A stretch of 64,000 bases of DNA from Pollenia angustigena (GCA_930367215.1 OV884059.1:240435803-240499802); one strand, 5' to 3'; positions 1 through 12,556 are shown, counted from the stretch's first letter. The notes: generated by a model from the letters alone, not told the origin. Translations and numbers: made by a program.

Positions 1-83
1 TAAATGATCCGTTTTTTAAATGAATTTTAATTTGTTTCAAATGAATTTTCGTTTGAATTTAACTACATAATATTTTGAGTGTA
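1..83. repeat. Truncated MITE, right end (CACTCA family)
   Basis: These bases match the last 83 bases of the complete element at 44855-45228 almost exactly and end in the same TTTTGAGTGTA terminus, so the window opens inside a second copy. The left part lies outside the window. Confidence 0.85.
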
Positions 84-180
84 TCAATTATTTTCGAAAA
101 TGCATGCTATTTTTTTATTTTGTTTCTTTTTTGCAAAACAAAACTAAAAAGAAATTTAAAAATATAACAAATTGTTGTTT
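84..180. repeat. Dispersed repeat, copy 1 of 2
   Basis: A stretch containing TTGCAAAACAAAACTAAAA recurs at about 3648-3745 with few differences. No coding content and no clear family. Confidence 0.6.
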
Positions 181-208
181 TATTATTTTGGCTTGAGGTC
201 TTATATAA

Positions 209-1008
209 ATAACACTACGTGACAATTTTTTGACCAAATGAATTTGAAGCCTAATCTGTATGTTAAATTTTCCGCTGAATCCGAATATGAAGTCAGAATT
301 GTCAAAAGTAGAACAAGTTTTGAGATATTCCAAAATAACCGTTATTTGTGTTTTTAAAAAATATGCAGTGACTGAAATGCAAATATCCAAAAAATAAAAC
401 TTTAGCCTATTTCAATACGAACATTTTGTGCCCAATAGGATCATGATCGGTGCAAAAATGACAAAGTTACAAGAGATTAATTGAATTAACCCACAACAAA
501 TAAGATAAAAGTATTGAATTTCTATGTGGGTTAATTTGCTAAATCTACTGCAGCTTTGTCATTTTTGTACCAATCTATGTCCTGTAGGGCGCAAAATGTT
601 CATAAATGTTCATAAAATAATCTAATGTCGCATGCAATAAAACATTAGGATTTTTAAATCATTGGTTTAAAAAAAATAACTTGAATAGAGCAAAATTTAA
701 CAAAATCATAAAATATTCAATGAAGTTTGAACTTTTGTCCCCTGTAACTCTGTCATTTCTTTACCAATCTTCACAAGCAATCCATGGTTATTTTAGAAAT
801 TTTATAACCTTTCACTAGAAAGAAAGAATTACATACCCCGTTTAAAAGTTTTGAAGATATTTGCATTTCAGTCACATCATCTTTTTTAAAAACACAAATA
901 TGACAATTCTGACTTCATATTCTGATTCAGTGGAAATTTTTACATAATGATTAGCTGTCAGATTCATATGGTCACGACTTTGTTGGAATTTTGTCACGTA
1001 GTGTTATT
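209..1008. mobile_element. Foldback/TIR element, about 800 bp
   Basis: The left end AATAACACTACGTGACAA is matched in inverse orientation at 991-1008. The inverted similarity continues far inward: sequence near 285-306 pairs with 898-925, and the block near 420-470 pairs with 550-600. It is therefore a long imperfect hairpin rather than a short-TIR element. No coding sequence and no clear target duplication. Superfamily unassigned. Confidence 0.75.
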
Positions 1009-2189
1009 AAAAATATTTTTTATAAATCTTAAAAACTAAATAAGTTTCGTATCGCTAAAATACGTATCGCAAAAAAAGTCGCCATAATATATATTTTGCT
1101 TAATTTTTATTTAGAGCGAAATAAAAATAGTTAATGAGCACAAAAAAGGTACGATGTTTACTATAAAATAATTTATAATAGTCTACTTAGAGCAACAGAA
1201 AAAGATTTTTTGCGGCTAGTGCTAAACACATATTAGAAATGCATTATATGAAATAGTTGCAGTTTTATTATATATCTAAAACGCTTCGCCGTCAAGACTT
1301 GCTATTTGTCTTCTAATTTGGAATACATTATGAGGGTATTACATTTATTCAACGAAAGTACAAAAGAAGTGCAACATGTTTCCCAAATCACTTTCTGTGC
1401 AAGCTTTTTTCATAATTGTGATTCTAAACCAGTCAGCTAAGTGGCCGCCGATTTAAAATTACTTGCTTATTTGTTTCCACTATTTTTAACTAAGTTAAAA
1501 CTTTTGTAGTTTTCAAAACACCCATTAATCACAATTGTGATTTACAGAACATGCCTGTATAACTCCTAATAACGCGTCTATAAGTTCGTATTGCATTCAA
1601 ATTCGAAGGCGAGTTTTAGTAGAGTTCATAGTTTCAACACAGGCATTACTAGTTGTAATAACCGCGTCTTAAGGACAGCCAAAGTAAAGTCTTTAAAATG
1701 TTGGTCTAAACTTATTTAGTTATCTTTCCAATTAGCCAACGCTTATTTTTTCCATTGTGTTTCATAAACGACCAAAGGTATGATAGGATCCATAAAAATC
1801 TTTAAAATATCACTTATAACAACACATTTTATCTGTGATAATAAATTCCCACATACATATAAACTAGAAAAAACACTTTTCTAGAAGATTTTCATTAACT
1901 TCATCAGCCATTTGAACATACCTTCAAATACTTATCATACATATGATTGCCTGAAATTTCATTCATAAAAATACTAGAACTAAAAAAATATTATTTCTAA
2001 TTATTGAATTAAACGAATTTCAAAACAAATTTATAGGTCATCAAAAATAGCCAGTTGGCGATTTTAAAAATTTTATAAATCGCCATGTCGCCAAATCAAA
2101 AATTAGGTCGCCAAACATGTTTATATTTTATTTATTTTTTTTGAAAATCGCCACGTTTGGCGAGAAATCGCCATATCTGACAACCCTGT
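1009..2189. other. AT-rich non-coding stretch
   Basis: No credible gene. At 2038-2185 there is a cluster of short inverted and direct copies of a GGCGATTT/AAATCGCCA motif, which may be the remnant of a small palindromic element. Confidence 0.5.
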
Positions 2190-2778
2190 CCATAATTTAC
2201 TTTAGACCTCTTATAAAACCCACTCTAGTAAAATAATAAAATACGCCTTAAACCGTAGCAGATAAAGATATTGCGATAAACTTTCTTCATATGGCCAGAA
2301 AAAATGTTATGCAATTTTGTGATATACGGTCCATAATAACCCTTAGATCCATTTAAAGCAGCCTTCTGAAATTCCCTGCAAACGCTAAAAATAATTTCTC
2401 CGCTTTATTGAAATTTATGTCTTATAATACCAGAAATCACTCTGCCGAATTTCGGGATGATTGGTTCATAACTTACCATGGCTCCAATATAAATTCTTCT
2501 CCTGAAAATCATTTAAGCTCGGCTTAAACTGTTACAAATCGAGATATTTTACTCAAGCTAGTAAGAATTGCTAAAAAAAAGTCATAAAACTGTCTGATTG
2601 TCAGTCAATTATTTAATATATGTCTAAGCCGCAACCAATTTTAATGCAGATGTCTGTTTTTATAAAGATAAATTAATAATAAATAGACATCATATAGATA
2701 TTACTCTTGAAACATTTGAACTGTCGGTGGAGGGTATCAAAGATTCGGCACAGGCGAATATATCACTCTAACTTGTTT
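2190..2778. mobile_element. DINE-1/Helentron-like repeat, 3' portion
   Basis: This stretch is similar to 40215-40761 over most of its length, sharing CATATGGCCAGAAAAAATG and the end GGTGGAGGGTATCAAAG. It finishes with a small TTCGGC hairpin and CACTCTAACTTGT. Hairpin-near-end structure and tandem repeats inside a longer relative (39010-40761) fit a DINE-1-type Helitron derivative. That assignment is inference; the repeat relationship is seen directly. Confidence 0.65.
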
Positions 2779-3566
2779 CTTTTTGAAATTTATGATTTTT
2801 CCTTAATTTATAGATGAAAATCCATCGAGAGTTGATAAAAGCTGGTTCTTAACAATATAATAGATTTTAATTAATCAAGGTAAAATTAAGTTTTCTTCTG
2901 TGTCAAGCTCTTAAATATATTCAGAGAATTCGTGGCGTATGATTAACGCGGTAAAACAAAATAATAATAGCGTATTGATAAGCCTTATTTAGTCACCGCT
3001 GCTGATTATGTTGGCGATTATTATCAGCAGGGCAAGTTTAAAGTGGCAAGGGAAAATGGCACGAAAAAGTATAAAAAATGGCAACACTGGCAAAAATAAA
3101 CATGCTTTTATATAACAAAAATTTATTTTATTAAGTTTTCATTGTACAGTACAAAAGCAAGTTTCTTCAAATTGTCAAAAATAAATAATCTCTTGTCATT
3201 GCATAAAACAGTTCAATAAATGGAAAACCACATTTAAAATCGCAAGATGTAACTGGACATATTTGAACGCTACTAATTCAGCTGAAGAAAGGTTGCCAAT
3301 AAAGTTATCCGTCTCACTTTTATAAAAATATGAATAGTTTACTTGCAAACACCGCTAAGTTAAAAAAAAACCAAATTCTGAGAAAATCGATTAAATATGT
3401 TTTTTAAAATTTTAAATGCCAGAGTTTTGCGGGAGTATTGAATAATTAATCAGAAATTGCGCGCAACTTACGGAGTCTTGCACGAGATTGTTAATGGAAA
3501 TTTTCATGTAATCTTAAATTAGGACTGAATATGTTAGAATATTTTTGGGTTTTGATAATTAAATGA
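2779..3566. other. AT-rich non-coding stretch
   Basis: I see no gene, no long open frame and no paired termini here. Confidence 0.5.
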
Positions 3567-4139
3567 GGGGATAGATGCAAAAACGGCAATGTCCATTGAA
3601 AATTGCCGTTTTTGCAATGATCACAGTTTGTTAAGCTCTTGTTCTCTCAACTATTTGCGAAAATGCACGCTATTTTTTTTACTCTGTTTCTTTTTTGCAA
3701 AACAAAACTAAAAAGAAATTAAAAAACTAACAAATTATTTTTTTATGAAACAGTTTGTTCATTTTATAACTTTGTCATTAGTCGTAATTATGGAGCTAAG
3801 TTGCTATGAAGTTCCTCCAAATCAATCAAGAAAAAACTAAGCCTTTGTTAAGTTTAAGAATTTTATAACTTCTGATTTTTTTAAGTACTTGCCCATGTAA
3901 AAAAGCAGCAATGTCCATTTGATTAGAGCAAACACAGCAATCACCAATGTTATTATTATAATTGCCAGCAAACCGCTATATCGATTTGGTTGAAACTTAC
4001 GTCATATCTTCATCATATTCTAATTTATTGAATAGCATGATATACAATACATAAATATGAATATACTTTGAGCTAGAAGTTTTTACTATTTATTACGAAA
4101 AGTATAAATGTGGACATTGCATTCTTTGCATCTATACCC
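3567..4139. mobile_element. TIR element, about 570 bp
   Basis: The left end GGGGATAGATGCAAAAACGG and following CAATGTCC reappear inverted at 4112-4139 with three or four mismatches. A tight hairpin of the same sequence sits at 3574-3618. The interior holds the second copy of the dispersed repeat seen at 84-180. Non-coding; family unknown. Confidence 0.6.
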
Positions 4140-6100
4140 GTCATATGTCAGGACATGCCGAACAAACTTTGCTATGTCAGATGCACTAAGAAAATTATGC
4201 ACCTGTTTCAATGAAATGTATACATAACTTTATCAACTATTCTCTGAACATTAATAAAAAAACAATGTCATTTTATTTTTAAATGAATAATGTTTATTCT
4301 AATCTTTCTTTCTTTGCATAAATGAAATAAATTATGTTTTATGTTACTACACTAAGATTTGCTGTAAGGAATTTGTCCATAGAGTTAAATGAAATAAATA
4401 AATAGTTAAACACAATCAACTCCAAATAAGTAATTTAACAAATTGATGACGAGAACTACTAATGTTTGTTTTATCAAATGAAAACTTATTTAGAAAAATG
4501 TATTTAATATTAGATTAATACACACAATAAAAAGGGGAAACGAAGAATAGAACTTTCGTTTTATTTGCTGTTTACTCTTCAAATAACGTTAAATCCAGAT
4601 GATTTCTAGATATTAAAAACATCAACACAAATATATAATCCCCTACAGTGATGAATGATATACGAGTTTTAATAAGCATTATAAAGATTTCCACGTTTTC
4701 TAAAGAAGGCATTAATAAATAAATACAATATAAACGTCTATTTATGAACACAGATTCAGTATGCATGTCGTTTCTTGTATTCGCTCAAAATAAATACATA
4801 AAGATTCTTGAATGAAGTTAAATATACAAATGAAAGCAAACAAACAACGCCTTTACGTAAACAAATTTAGGATTTCTAACACTTGATTCAGACGGTGATT
4901 TTTCCATGATTTTTAAGACATGATTTTTGGTGTTTGATGGCCAACGGTATAAAGAAGCAAGCGAGGAACAGAAAAAAAAAATCAAATTTTCTGTTCTTCA
5001 TGTATCTTTTATTACTTTCCTTTGTACACATTTGTATGTTTGTTATGTTGTTTCATATTATTTTTTATTTCAATGTGGCAACATCTCTTAACAATGCAAA
5101 ACACGGAGCGCATTTAAATTATTTGTATTTAAAAAAAACAAGCAAGTAAATAAGAATTACCGATGACGGAAAAAATCTCACCCTAAAACCATGGGGGAAA
5201 GTCATCGTTTGAATCTGTTGTGTTTTTGGAACCAACTTTTAAAAGGAAATAAATAAAGACATGATTTTTAAATCAGGGTCTAAATCAGGTGTAAATTCCT
5301 ATACTTGTTTAACGCAACTTTTTTAATTCTTTATATTTCGAATTATCTTTCTTTCATAAAAACAATCCATAATACTTTTTTATGACATTTATTTTTAAGT
5401 ATATCAAATTTTTAGGTATAAGTTGTATTGTATATAAATTTTTCTGCTCTTCACTTGGTTTTTTAAATCAAATTTAAGTTTCCATTTTGTATAACCTAAA
5501 AAAGAAGCCTCAATATCCCAACAATACAACAAAATGCAACCTTCGTAACTTTGACACAGTATTGCAGTCTTTAATTATTTTCGCAGCAGCTGTATTTAAG
5601 TTCGCAAAGCTTTCGCCAATGATTTTGTGTTGTAAAATTGTAAAAGATAATTGAATAAAACACTGCATCGACGTTGCAGTTTGAAGTGAAGAAAAGCAGC
5701 CAAACTGTGTTGTTCAATATTAAAAAATATAGTTCTTAGCAAGGCCGTCTTGAAGTCCTAATGTTTAACTGCCATATTCACAAAAAATATTTAGGATTTC
5801 AAAGGTATTTTAAATCTAAATACCCATACAAATTTTCCTTAAACAGATTTCAAATCCAATTTAGTTTTTAAGGAATACGACAGTAAAATAATAGGAAATA
5901 TTTTGCATAATTTTAAAAAAGAAAACATTCCCGAAAATCCCTGGATTTTTCCTGTAAATTCTGGAAAATGTTGTAGCTATGGGAAACCCAAAATAAAATA
6001 TAGAACCATGTAAAAAAGGTTTATTAGGTCAAAAACATACAACAGTGTTGCCAGAAGCAGGAAAAAATCGAAATGGCCGGATTTTTTTTAGTTGCCCAGG
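4140..6100. other. AT-rich non-coding stretch
   Basis: Open frames here are short, low-complexity and lack any recognisable domain. No paired repeats noticed. Confidence 0.5.
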
Positions 6101-6104
6101 AAAT

Positions 6105-6600
6105 TTTTTTGATTTTTAGTAATATGTGGTAGTTTTTCCACACGTTACCTGGTCATTATTCTGCAAACTTCAATCTGTACTTACTAGTAATGACCTCAGC
6201 AACTTCCTATTACTTCTATTATTTTCACCACTGAATATTTGCTCAATAAACACCTATAAGTTGTGTTGTTTTCAGTACTGAATACATTCTAACTGGGTCT
6301 ATTACCTAGTGATTTTTTTTTGATTCTTGTAAATACCCAGGAAAAACTTTTTGATTTTTAGTAATAGGTTGTAGTTATTTCATACGTTACCTGGTAAGTA
6401 GTTGTCATTACAATTCCCATTATTCTAAAAACATCAATAAGTACTTACTAGTAATGACCTCAGGAGCTACTTATTACTTTTATAATTTTCAGTACTGAAT
6501 ATTTGCTTACTAATCATCAGCTCAATAACTACTTATTAGTTGTGTTGTTTCCAGTACTGAATATTTACTTACTGGTAACGTAATATATAACACTTATTAG
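6105..6600. repeat. Two direct repeat copies of about 200 bp
   Basis: About 6110-6300 and 6355-6570 share the same order of blocks: GATTTTTAGTAATA, CGTTACCTGGT, AGTAATGACCTCAG and CAGTACTGAATA. They are diverged tandem copies and recall the short TTAC-rich repeats near 14.6-15.1 kb. Confidence 0.6.
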
Positions 6601-8333
6601 GTCTTTTAAACTAGCTGTATTTTTTTTTTATTTTACAGTTGGCTTTTTTGGTATGATAAAAATTATATAATTAAATCTGTTACTGTCTGGCCCTTCGAAT
6701 AAGTATTTCCATTATAAACGTAAGCGTAAAACCGGAGAATTTTAAACAAAATTCTTAATACCTTTTTGTCTATAGATCCCCCACAAAAATTCTGGAAGAC
6801 ATTTTTTAGGAAGAATTTATATAAATATCTTTAAAAGGTATTATATAAAAATTCTTGTTTTTGTTAATACTTGCTTTTTGGTAAATCCAGATACGAATAA
6901 TGCCCGTCATTTCAACAAATATATATCTAGCTGTGTATAGATATCTATGATTTTCAAAATTTTAAAACGTATTTCTTACCTACGGGTTAAAGTGTAATGT
7001 ATTTTACAATACCGATTTTCGATAGTTAATTCACGTAGGTAACAATACCGTTTAAATTACCAAATAAGTGGTACCGGATAGGTAAATATAACTGTTATGT
7101 ACGAACACAACTAGATCATCTTTCTGTAGACATTACAGGCATAAGACAAAAAAAAAAATTTGTTTGCATATTTTATTTTGTTTAATTCTACAAATTACTA
7201 TAAATACAATTGAACACTTGACAAACAAAAACAACATTTACTGTTTAGCGGTGGTGTAGTTGGTGCAATATTTTTAGATTTATCGGCAACGGCGCTCTTG
7301 GTTTAGTTTTTTTCTGTTTGTTGTTATTTATTTATTACTATCTAATTTCAGAAATTTTTGTTTAACTCAAATTAAATAAATGTGGTCTCAAAACATTTCC
7401 AATTCTAAAACCTAGAATTTCCAAAGACAATCCTGCCATAATTCGTGTCAACCACTTTACATTTTTGGATCAGAAAACTGATAGACTTAGTTTACGATTC
7501 TGACCTCTTTGTCGACGTTTCTCTCAGATATCTGGAAGACGTCGGACTATTTTGTTGGGGGTACCTTCTTAATATTAACGTCTGGAAGTTTTTTTTAATT
7601 TTTTGTTCCTAAAAAAAGAACATAAAATGTAAAAAAACATATTTATGAATTTGTATTTTTGAACTTACATTTTGTTTATTGTAAAGTGCACTTTTGCCAA
7701 TAATTAAGTCGCATAACCAAACGCACTTTGTCCTATTCTTCTTCTGAAAATTTTAAAAGGAGAATGGGGTTAAATGTATATTAAAATTAAATCTTTAACA
7801 AAACTTACCATTTATCGCACTGCAAAACAAAGTATTTAAAGATAAAATTTACAATTGTTTAACAGCTGATTGATTGTGTTGCAAACAGTGCTGCCATATA
7901 CTTTGAAAAAAAGACTGACAAATGGGGGAAAAATGTTTTTAGAAAAAAAACTATTTTTAGAAAAAAAATCTTCTGTTAGCAAAAAAATTGTAATTGTATC
8001 AAAATTAAAAAAAAAAAATTGGTAGCCTATGTGTGGTCTGTGGTTTTGTGAGGCACACACATGTTTGCGGTAGGTATTGCCAACTTCAAATCATAACGAG
8101 TGTGTGAGTCAAAATGACTCAGATTAGTGATTAGTATTCAAAGGAATTCGATTCTTTCGTTGAGTACTGAAGAAGTTTTACTGGGGGGTTACTGCGTATT
8201 TCGATTCGAAAGAAATCTTTTACGGATTCGAACAATTTGTACTGTGATGTATACGGTTTTTATTTTTAATTTATATGTCAAAATCGAATAGAAAAAGAGA
8301 AAAGGGGGGGTAAAACTGTAAAAAGCTGACATA
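6601..8333. other. AT-rich non-coding stretch
   Basis: No gene recognised. Poly-A and poly-T runs are frequent, and short open frames across them encode only F/N/K-rich peptides. Confidence 0.5.
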
Positions 8334-8614
8334 GGCTGTTTTCCTAAACGTGTGTTCACAATGTATCAATACAGTATTGAAACCGAATTGATGAATTGTG
8401 TACTTAAATTTTTACCTACGTTGTATTGTATATGAATATGTTTTGCATCTATATGTTTTATTTATATTTAACGCTTTATTTGCTTTTTGTCTGAGCAGTG
8501 ATAACTACAAAGTTGCATTTTGAAACAAAATGCATTGCCAAAATTTGTATTGTTGCATTTAAGCACATTCTACCATTTATTACTACAATGCAACGGGTGT
8601 TTAGGAAAACAGGC
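8334..8614. mobile_element. Small TIR element (MITE-like), 281 bp
   Basis: GGCTGTTTTCCTAAACGTGT at the left pairs with an inverted copy ending at 8614 (about 17 of 20 positions). The element is non-coding. No convincing target duplication, so the superfamily is open. Confidence 0.5.
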
Positions 8615-8854
8615 ATAATTATGAAAAAACTTAATTTGTTACCAAAAGAAAAATTGAAAAAGAATCCAAAAAACGGTAACAAAAAAACATATAAATCTGT
8701 ATATCTGGCAACGCTGGTTGTAAATTGAATACAACTGTTTGTATACCGAGTAATCACACAACAATGTTGTCAATTCAGTGCTTTTACCACTGTTTACAAT
8801 GTATTAAGACTTTGTGGAATCAAATTATTATGAAATTATCTCTGTGTTTAACAT

Positions 8855-9350
8855 AGGGTCTCCACCTGAGATAATATCTGATATAATATGTGAGAGAACG
8901 TCGGCAGAATGAGAGGACAAATTTCTTCATGTTAATCTTAATCTTAAACAAGGGGAACACGTATCTTATAAGATTTCATAATCAAATGATTCTCGTGCAG
9001 TAAACTTGTGTCGTTTTTACTCTTTTTTTTAGTTTTTTCTTGTTTTTTAGTTAAAAATATTGTTTTTTTAAGCACTTATCACAAGATTTTCACTTTTTGC
9101 ACAAAAAAATTTAACATTTTAATGAATGCGTCTTATTATTGTTTTATATGTGTGTATGTATGTGTATTTTTGACAGCTCATCTTATAAGATAGTTGTTAT
9201 AAGATTTCTTATAACAACTGTCTCATAACATTTATTATAATATTAATACTAACACTATTTGAGAGTCCACACGTAAGGTAATACTCTCTGCGATTGAATT
9301 TGACGTTTGCTAATATAAAAATCTTATATCTTATCTCAGGTGGAGACCCT
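8855..9350. mobile_element. TIR element, 496 bp
   Basis: The left end AGGGTCTCCACCTGAGATAA is repeated perfectly in inverse orientation at 9331-9350. Weaker inverted similarity, with CTTATAAGAT motifs, continues inward. Non-coding MITE; no exact target duplication visible. Confidence 0.75.
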
Positions 9351-9405
9351 GTGTAAAAAGGAGAATAAAAAGCTATTAAACAGCTGAGTATATAACAAAA
9401 AAGCA

Positions 9406-9496
9406 GGAGGCAAATCGCGACATTCGATATCGATCGAAATTCCAATGTAAATTGTATTGCAATTTCGATCGATATCGAATGTCGCGATTTGCCCCC
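9406..9496. repeat. Near-perfect palindrome with 36-bp arms
   Basis: Arms 9406-9441 and 9461-9496 pair at 35 of 36 positions around a 19-nt loop. They contain ATCGAT/CGATA-type motifs (GATATCGATCGAAATT) that are unusually GC-balanced for this region. It could be the remnant of a very short MITE or a DNA-binding site cluster; no target duplication found. Confidence 0.75.
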
Positions 9497-9628
9497 AGAT
9501 GACTACAGTTTTAAAATATTAACAAAAACAATAGGACAATTTCCTAAGTTGATTTTGCTTGTTTTTGTACCTACCATCTTCAATATACTGTGTTAAAATG
9601 CACCTCTGGTGTGATGCAAATACATAAA

Positions 9629-9931
9629 GCGGCACAAACACTTGCAATAAAATTGTTCAATTTTACATATTATACAATTATCGCCAATCTATGTGTGATA
9701 TTTGAAGGTGGCACAATATATTCGCAACAATCAAAAGACTTTTGATTTTTATTGCACAACTAAAAGAAATGTGTTGGCAACATTGTACAATGCTGTTTAT
9801 GTTATTCCTATAGGTTATGTTCACCTTTTTATTGAATAAATGAAACAATTGTGCGACTTACTGCATAGAATAGGACAAAATGGAAATAATATGGCAAATA
9901 TATACAATAACATTGCAAGTGTATGGGCCGC
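9629..9931. mobile_element. MITE-like element A, 303 bp
   Basis: The left end reads GCGGCACAAACACTTGC and the right end, inverted, reads GCGGCCCATACACTTGC. Non-coding. Element B begins 22 bp downstream with the same terminus and the same subterminal sequence GCAATAAAATTGTTCAA. Confidence 0.7.
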
Positions 9932-9952
9932 TTAGTTTCTAAAATGGCTTAA

Positions 9953-10309
9953 GCGGTTCACACACATGCAATAAAATTGTTCAATTTTACGTATTGTACA
10001 ATTATATCGCCAATGTGTACGTGATATTTGGTGGTGGAACAATATTTTGATAACAATCAAAAGACTTTTGATTTTTATTGCTCAACAAAAAGAAATAATT
10101 ATTTACCGACGGCTTGTCAAATTTCATAATGAACAAGTCGCCTAATGGTTTCAATTGAAATATTGCTCAACTTTCATTGAATAAAAAGGTGAACATAACT
10201 TATAGGAATAACATAAACAGCATTGTACAATGTTGCCAACACATTTCTTTTAGTTGTGCAATAAAAATTTAAAATAACTTGAACAATTTTATTGCAAGTG
10301 TATCGGGCC
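9953..10309. mobile_element. MITE-like element B, 357 bp
   Basis: The left end GCGGTTCACACACATGC continues into GCAATAAAATTGTTCAA; the right end carries the inverse (GAACAATTTTATTGCAAGTG). Its right half, 10175-10268, is an inverted copy of 9746-9840 in element A, including GCATTGTACAATGTTGCCAA. So A and B together form a compound inverted structure just upstream of the transposase gene. Confidence 0.7.
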
Positions 10310-10699
10310 TGTTCTGAAAATCACGTGCTTTTGTACCTTTGGTTAGACAATGGGAATTAAGCACGAATAACAAAATCTTTTGAAATTAAATATTTTTACT
10401 TTAATTATACGATCAAAAAGTGTACATTAGCATCACTGCTAACATTACCATTAACAGCGAAAAGTTTTTTTGTTTACTACTGATTACTCAATAATTGCTT
10501 TAAGATATTTTGATATTTACCAATATTGTATCATTAGTGACGCTTTAATAAACTTTAATAAAAAACTTTATATTGTGTGTAAGTGCTTTAATAAAAAAGT
10601 GAAAACATTTGTTCAAAAAAGTGTACATATTAAGTGTTTTATTATTAAAATAATATAATAAAAATTAATTTGAAAAAGTAAGTACAACATATTAAAAAA

Positions 10700-12556
10700 A
10701 TGTCAAGCCAAAAAACGTTTAAACGAAAAGTTTTAAAAGAAAAAGAAAGAATGGAGGCTTTGTTAAGTAGCTCATTGGCACAAAATGTTAGCCCTGGGTT
10801 ATTGAATCCGACAAATCCTTCTTCATCTGTTATTGATGACCAACATTTTTCTAACGTGTTGGAAACGGTAGACAATGACAGTCCATTCCGAGAAAAATTA
10901 AAAAACTGGTTTCTCAAATATAACCCCAGTGTTAAGTGCACAACAAGCCTTCTTGAAATTTTAAAGGCCGAACAGTTAGATGTTCCAACATCTGTCACAG
11001 GCCTTTTGGGTAAAGCCAAAAAATGTACAGAACGCACAGTTCTCCCTGGGAAATATGTACATATAGGGTTACGGCAACAACTGCAGAAAATTTCAACAAC
11101 AATAATATCATCAGGAGTAGATGAAATTATTTTAGACATAGGTATTGACGGACTCCCACTTTTTAAAAGCTCTGGGGTTGGGTTATGGCCAATACTAGCA
11201 CAGGCTAAAAATTTAATAAATGCTGATGTATTTATTATTGGTTGCTATGTGGGTGATAAAAAGCCTGTGAACGTCAATTCATTTTTACATGATTTTGTTA
11301 ATGACGTTTCGGATTTAAAAAAAAGTGGATTCTTAATTGACAAAACAAACATAAATGTAAAAATTAGGGCTTTTATTTGCGACGCTCCAGCGAAAGCATT
11401 CGTTTGTGGAATAAAAGGACATATGTCGTCTAACGGATGTTCTAAATGTCAGCAAAATGCCAAAAAAATCGATTGTGTTATGAGATATTCAGAGACTGTA
11501 GGAGAGAAAAGAACAGATGAAGAGTTTTCATCAAGAAAATATCCAAATTTCCATCAGCCCATCCATATGGAGCTACAAATGGAGTTGGAAAGACTGGGAG
11601 TTGGAATGGTATCGCAATTTCCCATAGATAGTATGCATCTTATTGATTTAGGTATCACCAAAAAAATCCTAATGTACATTTCCAAAAAAAAGTCTATAAA
11701 TCCCGTACCTTCTTCATCAATTCTTTTAATTTCCAAAACCCTTCTTTCTCTTTCTTCCCATATTCCACGGGAATTTGCTCGAAAGCCCAGGACATTGTTA
11801 GAAATTTCTCGATGGAAAGCCACCGAATTCAGGCAATTTTCGCTTTACACTGGCATTGTCGTTTTAAAAGAAAATGTTCCCGAGGAAATTTATACACATT
11901 TTCTTTTACTTTTCTGTTTCTATAGAATTTATTCTGTTTCTTCTAATTCTGTTGATAAACAAAAGGCGGAAGCTATGGTCAGAATGTTTGTTGAACAGTT
12001 TCCTGCATTATATGGCAGGTCAAGCCTTTCCTATAACGTTCATAATGTTCTTCATATTCCAGAATGTGTAGAACAGTTTGGCGTTTTAAGTAATTTCTCT
12101 GCATATAATTTTGAAAATTTTATGCAAAAACTAAAAAGAAAGATTAAAATGCCAAAGCATATTCCTCAGCAAATTTATAACAATTTTGTAAATGAACCAA
12201 TATTGCTCCAAAGACAGTACCAGGGCTTAAGATACCAAAGAGGTGAAATCAAATCAATATCTCTACTTATTGGATATTTTAGTACTCAAACTCCAGACAA
12301 TATTTGCTTCTTAAAGAACAATGTTTATGTAAGAATTACAAAAATTTTAAGTGAAGAAATCTTTATGGGAAAAACGTTTAAAAATCCCCAAAATTTTTTT
12401 AACTACCCAATAAATTCTATGGACATAAATATCGCTTTTGTAGAACCAACATATTTTGAAGAGGAAATATTCGAATTTAATAGTATTCGATCAAAAATTG
12501 TTAAACTGCCATATAATAATGATTTTGTTTTAATTCCAGAAATTCACACCTGCTAA
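10700..12556 (+). CDS. Transposase, Tnp2/CACTA (EnSpm)-related, 618 aa
   Basis: An uninterrupted single-exon frame of 618 codons, the only long one in the window. The visible motif order matches plant and animal Tnp2-type transposases: residues 146-160 LDIGIDGLPLFKSSG followed by WPIL at 163-166 (compare the family D-G-x-x-P-F ... W-P block); residues 226-250, with ICDAPA (D228), KGH and two cysteines (C247, C250); residues 308-313 FPIDSMH (compare D-x-M-H). Residues 445-470 (YNVHNVLHIPE ... NFSAYNFENFM) resemble the DUF4218-like C-terminal region. D150, D228 and D310 are my candidate catalytic acidic residues; that is inference. The start ATG follows an A-rich leader and a long stop-rich stretch. 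A lysine-rich N-terminus suggests DNA binding or nuclear entry. A DUF4806-like gene starts 13 bp downstream on the same strand. No stops or frameshifts, so the copy may be young or still functional. Confidence 0.85.
   Translation: MSSQKTFKRKVLKEKERMEALLSSSLAQNVSPGLLNPTNPSSSVIDDQHFSNVLETVDNDSPFREKLKNWFLKYNPSVKCTTSLLEILKAEQLDVPTSVTGLLGKAKKCTERTVLPGKYVHIGLRQQLQKISTTIISSGVDEIILDIGIDGLPLFKSSGVGLWPILAQAKNLINADVFIIGCYVGDKKPVNVNSFLHDFVNDVSDLKKSGFLIDKTNINVKIRAFICDAPAKAFVCGIKGHMSSNGCSKCQQNAKKIDCVMRYSETVGEKRTDEEFSSRKYPNFHQPIHMELQMELERLGVGMVSQFPIDSMHLIDLGITKKILMYISKKKSINPVPSSSILLISKTLLSLSSHIPREFARKPRTLLEISRWKATEFRQFSLYTGIVVLKENVPEEIYTHFLLLFCFYRIYSVSSNSVDKQKAEAMVRMFVEQFPALYGRSSLSYNVHNVLHIPECVEQFGVLSNFSAYNFENFMQKLKRKIKMPKHIPQQIYNNFVNEPILLQRQYQGLRYQRGEIKSISLLIGYFSTQTPDNICFLKNNVYVRITKILSEEIFMGKTFKNPQNFFNYPINSMDINIAFVEPTYFEEEIFEFNSIRSKIVKLPYNNDFVLIPEIHTC

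Noticed and set aside
10645..11139. Minus-strand 164-codon frame
   Set aside because: It is antisense to the transposase N-terminus, which has the better-supported motif content.
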